NCBI GenBank assembly: GCA_029552065.1
Contig: JAKPEG010000117.1
Span: 1 to 64,000, forward strand
Direction of reading: 5' to 3'
DNA: 64,000 bases
DNA from: Actinomycetes bacterium
GTDB taxonomy: Bacteria; Actinomycetota; Actinomycetes; Actinomycetales; Dermatophilaceae
A model generated the notes under the pieces. That model saw only the letters and a program-made list of their open reading frames with translations, was not told the DNA's origin and searched no databases. The position numbers were made by a program, and so were the translations under genes. Positions 23,439 through 32,074 of this stretch are shown here, piece by piece (the stretch's first letter is position 1; every line of letters begins with the position of its first letter).

Positions 23439-24085
23439 GGAGTGACCCCGGTGAGCACCGGCTTCGCGGACCGCAGTGCCGTGGCGAGCGCGGCGACCTC
23501 GCGCGCGTCGGCCTCGCTCGCGGCATACCGGCCGTAGCGGACCGCGTCGAACAGGTCCATCGCCGGGGCGATGCGTGCGGCGTGGTCGGGGAACACCGGG
23601 GCGAGCTGTCCACCGACCTCGTGTGCGGTAAGGGATGGGGCCTCGGTGAGCAGCGTGCGGTCGGCCGCCTCGCGGGCGATCGCCCGGGTGAACTCGACGA
23701 CGGCGTCACCCCAGCGGCGCTCCCGCAGGGCCGCCTCCCCACGGTCGCGGAACTGCACGGCCGACAGGTCGAGGTCGCCGAGCACGGACTCACCGCTCTG
23801 GACCGTATGCCGTTCGGCCCGGATCCGGGTGAGCAGGAGGGCGAGCAGCCCCAGGACGAGGGCGACGACGAGCGCGGTGACGATCGGGCTCACGCCGGGG
23901 ACGGAACCCGCGGACGGGCCGCCGCCGAAGAGCCGCTGGAAGAGATCCTCGAGCCACTGCATGATCCGCTGGAACAGCGAACGCCCGTCGTAGTAGTCGT
24001 CCTTGCCGAGTTCCTCGCTCACCCAACGGCGGGCCGTCTCGCCGTCGGGGTCCAGGTCGACCGGTAGCCGCACGGGCCAGGTCAT
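23435..24085 (-). CDS. DUF4129 domain protein
   Basis: WVSEELGKDDYYDGRSLFQRIMQWLEDLF; RRWGDAVVEFTRAI; gene-cluster context. Confidence 0.87.
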   Translation of the reverse strand: MTWPVRLPVDLDPDGETARRWVSEELGKDDYYDGRSLFQRIMQWLEDLFQRLFGGGPSAGSVPGVSPIVTALVVALVLGLLALLLTRIRAERHTVQSGESVLGDLDLSAVQFRDRGEAALRERRWGDAVVEFTRAIAREAADRTLLTEAPSLTAHEVGGQLAPVFPDHAARIAPAMDLFDAVRYGRYAASEADAREVAALATALRSAKPVLTGVTP

Positions 24086-25152
24086 GAGCCCACCTGGGTC
24101 TCGGAGGCGGCCGACCGCAGCAGGACGAGGTCGAAGCCCTCGGCGCGCATCCGTGCGTCGATGTGGCGCAGCACGGCGACGCCGGCGACGACGGGAGTGA
24201 CGAGGATCGCCGAGCCGAGCGAGGCGAGGGTGAAGTCGAAGGTCGAGGCGATGTCGCGCACGACTCGGCTCGGCTCGAAGAGGCCGACGAGCAGGTTGTA
24301 GGCGAGCCACTGGGGCAGTTGGAGGACCCAGAAGACGACGACCCCGATGACCGAGGCGAGGGCGAAGGTGCCTCCCGTGCTCCAGGCGCGCCCACGCGAG
24401 AGGGCCCAGGAGCGGCGCAGCGCGGCGACCGGGCCGAGGTTTTCGACGACCGCCGCGGGCCCGCTGAGCAGCCAGCGGGGCAGCAGGACGAGGTCGACGG
24501 CCACCGCGACGAGGGTGAGCAGCGCCCCGGCGATGAGGATGGCCGGGACCGGTGCCCGGTTGAGCGCGGCGAGAACGCCGACGAGGACGAGCCACGGGAG
24601 CACGAGCGCGGTGAGCAGCAGCGCCTGCGAACCGGCCAGGGCCCAGAATCGTGGCCGGACCACCGCCCACACGTGGGCGAGGTCGGGCCGGTGGCCGAGC
24701 AGCGCTTGCGCACCGAGCGGGGCGAGCACCCCGGCGAGCAGGAGCACCGCGTATGCCGTGCCCCCCACCCCGAGCAGCGCCGCCCACGAGCGGGCGTCGA
24801 TGACGGTGGCGACGCCGGTCGAACGCATCCAGGATCCGGCTGCGGACAGCGAGACGAGGAGCACCGCAGGGACGGCCGTGGCCGCGTTGACGAGGGCCGA
24901 GGCTCCCAGGGCGGTGCGGGCGTTGCGGCGGACGAGCTTCGCGGCCCCGTCGAGGACGTCGGACACCCCGAGCGGGTGCAGCGGGACGATCCCGGGCCGG
25001 GCGGAGCGGGTGACGGCATACCGACGCCGGTCGGGCTGCCCGGGTGTGCTGGCGAGCCCGCGGACGGAGCCGAGGCCGCCGGGAGGCAGGTAGCTGGCGC
25101 GCCGGCGCGGCAGGCCCTCGGGCGCGCCCGGCGGCGGTCCGAAGTCGCTCAC
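24082..25152 (-). CDS. polytopic membrane protein of the MoxR/DUF58 island
   Basis: PLHPLGVSDVLDGAAKLVRRNARTALGASALVNA; several TM segments; 4-bp overlap with the DUF4129 gene. Confidence 0.82.
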   Translation of the reverse strand: MSDFGPPPGAPEGLPRRRASYLPPGGLGSVRGLASTPGQPDRRRYAVTRSARPGIVPLHPLGVSDVLDGAAKLVRRNARTALGASALVNAATAVPAVLLVSLSAAGSWMRSTGVATVIDARSWAALLGVGGTAYAVLLLAGVLAPLGAQALLGHRPDLAHVWAVVRPRFWALAGSQALLLTALVLPWLVLVGVLAALNRAPVPAILIAGALLTLVAVAVDLVLLPRWLLSGPAAVVENLGPVAALRRSWALSRGRAWSTGGTFALASVIGVVVFWVLQLPQWLAYNLLVGLFEPSRVVRDIASTFDFTLASLGSAILVTPVVAGVAVLRHIDARMRAEGFDLVLLRSAASETQVGS

Positions 25153-25171
25153 GTGTGCCCCCTGTCGCGCG

Positions 25172-25798
25172 TCAGGCTGGTCCCGACGCTATCAGGCGAG
25201 CCGCGGCGCGCTCGGCCGTCCGCGGGTGCCGACACGGGGCGCCGAGCGACGCGGCCCGCGCGACGATGGCCGGTTCGCGCCGGGCGAGCTCCCAGCCGCG
25301 GCGCAGCAGCACCCGCGGGGGTTTGCGCCGCTCGCGCAGGTCCCGGGCGAGTCGTCGGACGAAGGTGCGCCACCGTCCCTGGCTCACGCAGAAGGCCGCG
25401 GCGAGCAAACCCCGGGTGGCGAGGGCGGGGACGATCTCGGCACCGAAGATGCCCTCGGCCACGACGAGGTCGCCCGGGCGCGCCGTGACGACCGACGTGC
25501 CGGTCGCCCGCGAGAGCCCGATGTCATAGCTCGGGACCGCGGTCTGCCCGGCCGTGACGAGTTCGGCGAGTGCCTGGAGCGCGGCCTCGGCGCGCCACGA
25601 GCGCGGGTCGTCCCAGTCGGGCAACCGGTGACCTCCGCCGAGGTCGACGATCGGCAGGTCCGGGTCGCCCGCGTCGCGGTAGAAGTCGTCCAGGCGCACC
25701 ACCGGCCAGCCGTATGCCGTGTGCAGTCGATGCGCCAACCGCGACTTGCCCGCCCCGGAGGGCCCGGCGAGGACGACGACCCGCCCGTCCGTGGTCAC
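25172..25798 (-). CDS. uridine kinase-like P-loop protein
   Basis: VVVLAGPSGAGKSRLAHRLHTAYGWPVVRLDDFYRDAGDPDLP. Confidence 0.88.
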   Translation of the reverse strand: MTTDGRVVVLAGPSGAGKSRLAHRLHTAYGWPVVRLDDFYRDAGDPDLPIVDLGGGHRLPDWDDPRSWRAEAALQALAELVTAGQTAVPSYDIGLSRATGTSVVTARPGDLVVAEGIFGAEIVPALATRGLLAAAFCVSQGRWRTFVRRLARDLRERRKPPRVLLRRGWELARREPAIVARAASLGAPCRHPRTAERAAARLIASGPA

Positions 25799-25800
25799 CC

Positions 25801-26739
25801 TCAGATGCCCTTGGGATGCCAGACGGTCTTGGTCTCGAGGAAGGCAGTCATCCGGCCCAGGCCCGGCTCGGCGGTCCAGTCGGGCTCGATCGCGGCCGGG
25901 CCCGTGCCGGCGGGGCGCAACACCCGGGTCACCGAGTCGGCCGCCGCGCGTTCGAGCGCCCCCCAGTCGACGCCTGGCGCGTCGGCGGCACCGGTGAGGT
26001 CGAGCGCGTCGACGTCGCGGTGGGAGGCGAGCCACGGGGCGACCTCGGCGGTGCGGGCGGTGAGCAGGTTGACGACGCCGCCGGGTAGGTCGGAGGTGGC
26101 CAGGCATTCGGCGAGGTCGACCGCGGGCAGGGGGCGGCGCTCGCTCGCGAGGACGACGCACGTGTTGCCCGAGACGATGACCGGGGCGATGACCGACGCG
26201 AGGCCGAGCAGCGAACTGCCTTGCGGGGCAAGGACGGCCACGACACCGGTCGGTTCGGGCACGGACAGGTCGAAATAGGGCCCGGCCACGGGGTTGAGCC
26301 CACCCAGGACCTGGGGGAGCTTGTCGGACCACCCGGCATACCAGACCCAGCGGTCGATGGTGGCCTCGACCACCCGGCGCGCCTGCGCGGTGGTGAGCCC
26401 CTCGGCGGCGGCCACGCCGTCGGCGAACTGGGCGGCCCGGCCCTGCATGACCTCGGCGACGCGGTAGAGGACCTGCCCCCGGTTGTATGCCGTCGCCCCG
26501 CTCCACCCGGCGACGGCGGCACGCGCCGCGACGACGGCGTCCCGGGCGTCCTTGCGGGAAGCCTGGGCCACGTTGGCGAGGAAGTCCCCGACAGTGTCGC
26601 CGGTGGCTGTGGATCCACGGCGGGGGGCCGTGCCGGCGTGAGGTGCTGCGTGCACGGCATACACCCGGCCGGACTCGCTGCGCGGGAATTTGCCGCCCAC
26701 GTAGAGCTTGGCGGTCTTGCGGACCTCGAGGTGGCTCAC
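25801..26739 (-). CDS. truncated aldehyde dehydrogenase-family protein lacking the catalytic Cys region
   Basis: ALDH N-terminal fold (APQGSSLLGLASVIAPVIVSGNTCVVLAS), ends at 312 aa with no GQxC/E-GGK catalytic elements. Confidence 0.83.
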   Translation of the reverse strand: MSHLEVRKTAKLYVGGKFPRSESGRVYAVHAAPHAGTAPRRGSTATGDTVGDFLANVAQASRKDARDAVVAARAAVAGWSGATAYNRGQVLYRVAEVMQGRAAQFADGVAAAEGLTTAQARRVVEATIDRWVWYAGWSDKLPQVLGGLNPVAGPYFDLSVPEPTGVVAVLAPQGSSLLGLASVIAPVIVSGNTCVVLASERRPLPAVDLAECLATSDLPGGVVNLLTARTAEVAPWLASHRDVDALDLTGAADAPGVDWGALERAAADSVTRVLRPAGTGPAAIEPDWTAEPGLGRMTAFLETKTVWHPKGI

Positions 26740-28193
26740 GCGCCCACCTCGCTCGCGACATAGGCGGCGAGGCCGTGGCGGCCGCCCTCCCGGCCGTAGC
26801 CGGACTCCTTGTAGCCCCCGAACGGCGAGGTGGGGTCGAACCGGTTGAAGGTATTGGCCCAGACGACCCCGGCGCGCAGTCGGTCGGCCGTCCACAGCAC
26901 GCGAGAGCCCTTCTCCGACCAGATGCCGGCCGAGAGACCGTAGGGGGTGTTGTTGGCCTTGGCGACCGCCTCGGCGGGGGTGCGGAAGGTGAGCACGGAC
27001 AGCACCGGTCCGAAGACCTCCTCCTGGGCGATCCGGTGGCTCTGGGCGACACCGGTGAAGACCGTCGGCGGGAACCAATAGCCGCGAGAAGACAATTCGC
27101 AGGCCGGCGACCATCGGTTGGCGCCCTCCGCCTCGCCGGCGTCGGCGAGCTCGCGGATCTTCTCGAGCTGGGCGGCCGAGTTGATCGCGCCGAGGTCGGT
27201 GTTCTTGTCCATCGGGTCGCCGACCCGCAGGGTCGCGAGACGGCGCTGCAGCCGGCGGACGAGGTCGTCGTGGATCGACTCCTGCACGAGCAACCGGGAG
27301 CCGGCGCAGCATACGTGCCCCTGGTTGAAGAAGATCCCGTCGACGATTCCCTCGACGGCCTGGTCGAGGGCGGCGTCCGCGTAGACGATGTTGGCGGCCT
27401 TGCCGCCGAGCTCGAGGGTGAGCCGGGTGCGCGTGCCGGCGACGGCTCGGGCGATGAGCTTGCCGACCTCGGTCGAGCCGGTGAAGGCGATCTTGTCGAC
27501 ACCGGGATGCTCGACGAGCGCCTGCCCGGTCGGGCCGGCGCCGGTGACGATGTTGACGACCCCCGGGGGCAGCCCGGCCTGTTCGCATACCTCGGCGAAG
27601 AGCAGCGCCGTGAGCGGCGTGGTCTCGGCGGGCTTGAGGACGACGGTGTTGCCGCAGGCGAGGGCGGGGGCGATCTTCCAGGCGAGCATGAGCAGCGGGA
27701 AGTTCCACGGGATGATCTGGCCGACCACCCCGAGCGGGCGCGGCGGGTCGGCGGGGGAGCCGCCGAGGCCGGCATAGCCGAGCTTGTCCGCCCACCCCGC
27801 GTGGTAGAAGAAGTGCGCGGCCGCGAGCGGCACGTCGACGTCGCGGCTCTCCTTGATCGGCTTGCCGTTGTCGAGGGTCTCGAGCACGGCGAACTCGCGG
27901 GAGCGCTCCTGGAGGATTCGGGCGATGCGGAAGAGCCACTTGCCCCGGTCGCGTCCCGAGGTGCGGCTCCACACCCGGGTGTATGCCGTGCGCGCCGCCT
28001 TCACCGCCCGGTCGACGTCGGCGGCGTCGGCCTCGGCGACCTCGGCGAGGACCTCCTCGGTGGCCGGGTTGACCGTCTTGAACGGTGTGCCGTGGCCCTC
28101 GACGAAGGCGCCGCCCACGAACAGCCCGTAGCTCGGCCGGATGTCGACGATCGCTCGCGACTCAGGGGCCGGTGCGTAGTCGAACCGTGGCAT
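26736..28193 (-). CDS. aldehyde dehydrogenase
   Basis: QIIPWNFPLLMLAWKIAPALACGN; LELGGKAANIVYADAALDQA; FFNQGHVCCAGSRLLVQ. Confidence 0.94.
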   Translation of the reverse strand: MPRFDYAPAPESRAIVDIRPSYGLFVGGAFVEGHGTPFKTVNPATEEVLAEVAEADAADVDRAVKAARTAYTRVWSRTSGRDRGKWLFRIARILQERSREFAVLETLDNGKPIKESRDVDVPLAAAHFFYHAGWADKLGYAGLGGSPADPPRPLGVVGQIIPWNFPLLMLAWKIAPALACGNTVVLKPAETTPLTALLFAEVCEQAGLPPGVVNIVTGAGPTGQALVEHPGVDKIAFTGSTEVGKLIARAVAGTRTRLTLELGGKAANIVYADAALDQAVEGIVDGIFFNQGHVCCAGSRLLVQESIHDDLVRRLQRRLATLRVGDPMDKNTDLGAINSAAQLEKIRELADAGEAEGANRWSPACELSSRGYWFPPTVFTGVAQSHRIAQEEVFGPVLSVLTFRTPAEAVAKANNTPYGLSAGIWSEKGSRVLWTADRLRAGVVWANTFNRFDPTSPFGGYKESGYGREGGRHGLAAYVASEVGA

Positions 28194-28424
28194 GTCTTCC
28201 TCTCCGCTGGGGACTGTTCGTCGCCACCCGGGTCCCTGTCCGCGCCGACCGGTGGCCGCTGACCGATCATGCTACGGCTGTGGGGTCGGCACGCGACGAC
28301 GCCGGGTCCGATTGGTCCGATTCCGCCCATCCGGGGCCCTCGTCGTGCGACGCTGGTGATTCGTTCGCCGGTGCTCGACCCCCCGTGCGCCGGATCAGGG
28401 GCCGATCCGCAAGGGAGTGCTCTC

Positions 28425-29192
28425 GTGCCATTGGAGTTCCTGCCCAGTCTCGACACCGACAGCCCGCAGGGGACTATCGGGCGGCTCACCCTCGCCCAAC
28501 TCAAGCCGACCCAGAACGCCGTCGGCATGGACGAGGTCCGCGCCAAGGCCGACAAGATCGCCGCGATGGACGACAAGAAGCTGTCGGACTACCTGCTCCA
28601 ACGCGCGATCCCGGTCGTCATCGGCAACCCACCCGACGACTCGACTCCGGATGTCGATGCCTCGACGACCACCGGAGCCGCCGCGCCGGCGTGCTTCTAC
28701 CTCGTGGACCACCACCATCTCGCCGCTGCGCTGTGGATGGCCTTCGGGGACCTGTCCACGTCGGTCTTCGCCGAGGTCCGGCGCAACTGGCTGCCGCTCA
28801 CCGGGAAGCGCTTCTGGAAGGCGCTGGTGAACAACGCCTGGCTCTATCCCTTCGACGGTCTGGGCGCCGGCCCGCTTCCCCCCGACGTTCTGGCGCCGTC
28901 GGTGACCGACCTGCAGAACGATCTCTACCGCAGCCTCGCCTGGGTCGTGCGGGAGGAATACGGCTTCGTCAAGGACCCGCAGAACCCGACCTTCGCCGAA
29001 TTCCGCTGGGCGGCCTTCTTCCGCGAGCGGGTCCTCTTCGACGCCCAGCTCGCCGCGAGCAAGGACCCGATGGCGCTCACCCTCGCCGACATCGAACGCG
29101 ACGACCCGGACGACTATGCCGCGCAGCTCGCCTTCGCCCGGTTCCTCGCCACGAGCCCAGCGGCGGCCGGCCTGCCGGGCTTCGTCGGCTGA
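28425..29192 (+). CDS. ParB-like nuclease family protein (ParBc_2-like)
   Basis: GTG start after aagggag; TIGRLTLAQLKPTQNAVGMDEV...FYLVDHHHLAAALWM...LTGKRFWKALVNN. Confidence 0.65.
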   Translation: MPLEFLPSLDTDSPQGTIGRLTLAQLKPTQNAVGMDEVRAKADKIAAMDDKKLSDYLLQRAIPVVIGNPPDDSTPDVDASTTTGAAAPACFYLVDHHHLAAALWMAFGDLSTSVFAEVRRNWLPLTGKRFWKALVNNAWLYPFDGLGAGPLPPDVLAPSVTDLQNDLYRSLAWVVREEYGFVKDPQNPTFAEFRWAAFFRERVLFDAQLAASKDPMALTLADIERDDPDDYAAQLAFARFLATSPAAAGLPGFVG

Positions 29193-29238
29193 ACCCTCCT
29201 CCCCGCCGAACCCTCCTCCCCGCCGAACCCTCCCTCCC
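29191..29238 (+). repeat. 17-bp tandem repeat, two full copies plus a degenerate third
   Basis: GAACCCTCCTCCCCGCC x2 then GAACCCTCCCTCCC. Confidence 0.85.
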
Positions 29239-29243
29239 TTGGT

Positions 29244-29324
29244 GGAGTAAGCGCTTGAGTGTGCAGTTTTCGCGCAACTCAAGGCCTTGATCACGGTATT
29301 TCTGACCACTCAAGCGCTTACTCC
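29244..29324. repeat. 18-bp perfect inverted repeat flanking a 45-bp spacer
   Basis: GGAGTAAGCGCTTGAGTG (29244-29261) and CACTCAAGCGCTTACTCC (29307-29324). Confidence 0.93.
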
Positions 29325-29415
29325 GGTGAGGGGGTGGAGGGTGGGGGTCCTGCCGGCGCCGGGAGATCGCCGCCTGGGGACACCGTGACCCGCTCGCACG
29401 TGGGCCGGGTTCCGG

Positions 29416-30417
29416 TCAGTAGAGGCTGGGTGCGTCGTCCGCGACGTAGTTCGCCCCCGAATAGGCCCCGATGCGGATCCGCTGCCGCTGGAGCACGAGG
29501 TCGCCCAGCAGGCTGGATGCACCGAACCGGAACCAGTGCGGGTCCAGCCAGTCGGGCCCGGCCACCTCGTTGACCGTGACGAGGAACTTCACCGCGTCCT
29601 TGCTCGTGCGGATCCCCCCGGCGGGCTTCACGCCGACCTGATCTCCGGTCCACTCGCGCCAGTCGCGCACGGCCTCCAGCATGACGAGGGTGACCGGCAG
29701 CGTCGCGGCTGGCGAGATCTTGCCGGTGCTCGTCTTGACGAAGTCGGCTCCGGCGAGCATCGCCAGCCACGAGGCCCGCCGGACGTTGTCATAGGTGACC
29801 AACTCGCCGGTCTCGAGGATGACCTTGAGCCGGGCGCGCGAACCGTCGGGGCGCACGCAGGCCGCCTTCACCGCGGCGATCTGCTCGAAGACCGTGAGGT
29901 GCCGCCCGGCGAGGAACGCCCCGCGGTCGATCACCATGTCGATCTCGTCGGCTCCGGCCGCGACGGCGTCGCGGGTGTCGGCGAGCTTCACCGGCATACT
30001 CGCTCGTCCCGAGGGAAAGGCGGTGGCCACTGCGGCGACGCGAACTGCGCTGTCTCCCAAGGCTTCCCGCGCTGTCGCGACCATGTCGCCGTAGACGCAG
30101 ACGGCGGCCGGACGCGGCGTGGTGGGGTCGCTGGGGTCGGGCACGAGCGCGCGCGCGGCCAGCCCCCGGACCTTGCCAGGGGTGTCCGAACCCTCGAGGG
30201 TCGTGAGGTCGATCATCGAGATGGCCAGGTCGACCGCCCATGCCTTGGCATCGGCCTTGATCGAGCGGGTGGACAGGCTCGCGGCCCGGGCGTCGGCACC
30301 GACCTGGTCGACACCGGGCAGCCCGTGCAGCCAGCGACCGAGCGCCGACTCGGTGAGTCGGGAGACGCCGAGCAGGTCACGGGCGCGGGCGGCGGCGTCG
30401 CCGGACGTGGTGCTCAC
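29416..30417 (-). CDS. deoC: deoxyribose-phosphate aldolase
   Basis: AAVCVYGDMVATAREALG; AGADEIDMVIDRGAFLAGR; VKTSTGKISPAATLP; GVKPAGGIRT. Confidence 0.95.
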   Translation of the reverse strand: MSTTSGDAAARARDLLGVSRLTESALGRWLHGLPGVDQVGADARAASLSTRSIKADAKAWAVDLAISMIDLTTLEGSDTPGKVRGLAARALVPDPSDPTTPRPAAVCVYGDMVATAREALGDSAVRVAAVATAFPSGRASMPVKLADTRDAVAAGADEIDMVIDRGAFLAGRHLTVFEQIAAVKAACVRPDGSRARLKVILETGELVTYDNVRRASWLAMLAGADFVKTSTGKISPAATLPVTLVMLEAVRDWREWTGDQVGVKPAGGIRTSKDAVKFLVTVNEVAGPDWLDPHWFRFGASSLLGDLVLQRQRIRIGAYSGANYVADDAPSLY

Positions 30418-30468
30418 CGGGCGAGTCTAGGCCCTGGCGGCTTCCCGGCTGGGTGAGAGGATGACCGG

Positions 30469-31134
30469 ATGAGCGCGCTGCCCGAGCCCGCCCCGACGTC
30501 GGCGTCGGAGCACCACGTCCACGTCTTGCGCTCGCGTGGCTCGGTCCTGCTCGGCGGTGTCGGCGCGATCGGATGCCTCGTCCTGCTGTTCGCGTCGATG
30601 GGCGCCGGCCTCGTCTACGTCGCCGCCGTCGCCCTCGGCGGCGTCCTGTGCGTCGTGCTCCTCGTCCGGCCGTGTGTGCGTGTGTCGATCGAGGGCGTGT
30701 CCGTCCACAACCCCTTCCGGCGCACCTTCGTGCCGTGGCAGCTCGTCGAGGACGTCACCTCGCGCTGGAACCTCCAGCTGTATGCCGGAGCGCAGGTGAT
30801 CAGCGCATGGGCCATCTCCGCGCACATCGACCGTCCGAGCAGCCTCACTCCCTTCGGCTTGGGGGAGTCCCTCGCCAACCGGTCCGGCGCGGGCACAAGC
30901 CGCACCGTCCCGGGCTCGGCCCACGCTCCCGCCCCTGCGGGGGAAGGGCGGATGACGGCGGCCCGGGCAGCCCGGCTCATCGAGACCGCTCGGGAGGAGT
31001 GGGCCGACGCGGTCGCCGACGGCGTGGTCGTCGCACCATCCGATCCGCAGGTCGCGCGAAGTTGGGAGTGGCTCGACCTCGTCCTCGTCGCCGTCCCCGC
31101 GGCCCTGCTCGCCTTCGGTCTGTTCATGCGCTGA
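30469..31134 (+). CDS. PH-domain-like membrane protein
   Basis: two N-terminal TMs then RVSIEGVSVHNPFRRTFVPWQLVEDVTSRWNLQLYAG. Confidence 0.7.
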   Translation: MSALPEPAPTSASEHHVHVLRSRGSVLLGGVGAIGCLVLLFASMGAGLVYVAAVALGGVLCVVLLVRPCVRVSIEGVSVHNPFRRTFVPWQLVEDVTSRWNLQLYAGAQVISAWAISAHIDRPSSLTPFGLGESLANRSGAGTSRTVPGSAHAPAPAGEGRMTAARAARLIETAREEWADAVADGVVVAPSDPQVARSWEWLDLVLVAVPAALLAFGLFMR

Positions 31135-31148
31135 CCCGGTCGAGGAGG

Positions 31149-32057
31149 TCAGCCCGTCGTGGCCGCCTGCTTGGCCTCCCGGTCGCGGAAGTCCCACAGC
31201 TCGATCGTCTGGGTGAGCCAGAAGAGGGCGAATGCCGTGATGACCGTCACCTCTGCCCAGAACACGTCGGGATCCGCCGCGCCGGACTCGGTCTTGCGGC
31301 GCAGGGTGATCCACAGGCCGACGACCATGCCGAGTCCACTCACGGCATAGAGGACGGTCGCTGCGAGGGTCCTGCGCCGCTGCGCCGTTCCTCCGAGCAG
31401 CTCGCGGACGGCGCCGAACGCGTTGCTCGCGATGAGCAGGATGATCCCGCCGAACATCGAGATCGCCGACCAGTCGTGGGCGTTGTGCAAGAACCACGGG
31501 TCGAAGGCGGTGAGATAGCGCCAGCCGAGGAAGACGACCAGGACGTAGCCCACGACTCCGGCGAGCAGGACGTGCCATTGGCGGTAGCCCGAGTCGGCGG
31601 GCAACTGCCAGAACTTGCGGACGAGCAGCCACCGGACGAGTTCGGCGGCGATGCCCGCGAGGAAGACCGCCGCGACGTTGAGTTGGATCGGCCCTGGGGT
31701 CGGCAGGATGACGGGAGCGCCGCGGCATACCGACGGAACGGCCTCGTAGGTGGGCACCATCGCCACCAGGAAGGCGAGGAAGCCCGAGATGTTGAGGACG
31801 ACGTCCTCGAACGGCGAACTGCCCTGGTAGACGATGAGGCACACGCCGATCGCGCAGAGGGCCGCGACGAAGACCGCATGGGCCGAGGTGTAGTAGAAGG
31901 CGCTGATCGAGGCTTCCTTGCAATCGGCGGTGTTCCACTGGAACACGACGCCGAGGGCGAGGAACAGAGCGACGACGAGGGGTGCGGCTCGCAGGTAGCG
32001 ATAGGTATTGCGAGCGTCGACGTCCTGGGGCGGACCAGACCCGGGGAGAGTGGCCAT
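31149..32057 (-). CDS. polytopic membrane protein of unknown function
   Basis: MATLPGSGPPQDVDARNTYRYLRAAPLVVALFLALG...; multiple TM segments. Confidence 0.75.
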   Translation of the reverse strand: MATLPGSGPPQDVDARNTYRYLRAAPLVVALFLALGVVFQWNTADCKEASISAFYYTSAHAVFVAALCAIGVCLIVYQGSSPFEDVVLNISGFLAFLVAMVPTYEAVPSVCRGAPVILPTPGPIQLNVAAVFLAGIAAELVRWLLVRKFWQLPADSGYRQWHVLLAGVVGYVLVVFLGWRYLTAFDPWFLHNAHDWSAISMFGGIILLIASNAFGAVRELLGGTAQRRRTLAATVLYAVSGLGMVVGLWITLRRKTESGAADPDVFWAEVTVITAFALFWLTQTIELWDFRDREAKQAATTG

Positions 32058-32074
32058 GCCCCAGAGTGTGCCGG

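Noticed and set aside
25172-27775. 867-aa ORF combining ALDH shadow and uridine kinase
   Set aside because: Only the end (25172-25798) has a kinase signature; the rest is an off-frame read of the two ALDH genes.
28300-28320. Short direct repeat GTCCGATTG-GTCCGATTC upstream of the ParB-like gene
   Set aside because: Two imperfect 9-bp copies are too weak to call without comparative data.
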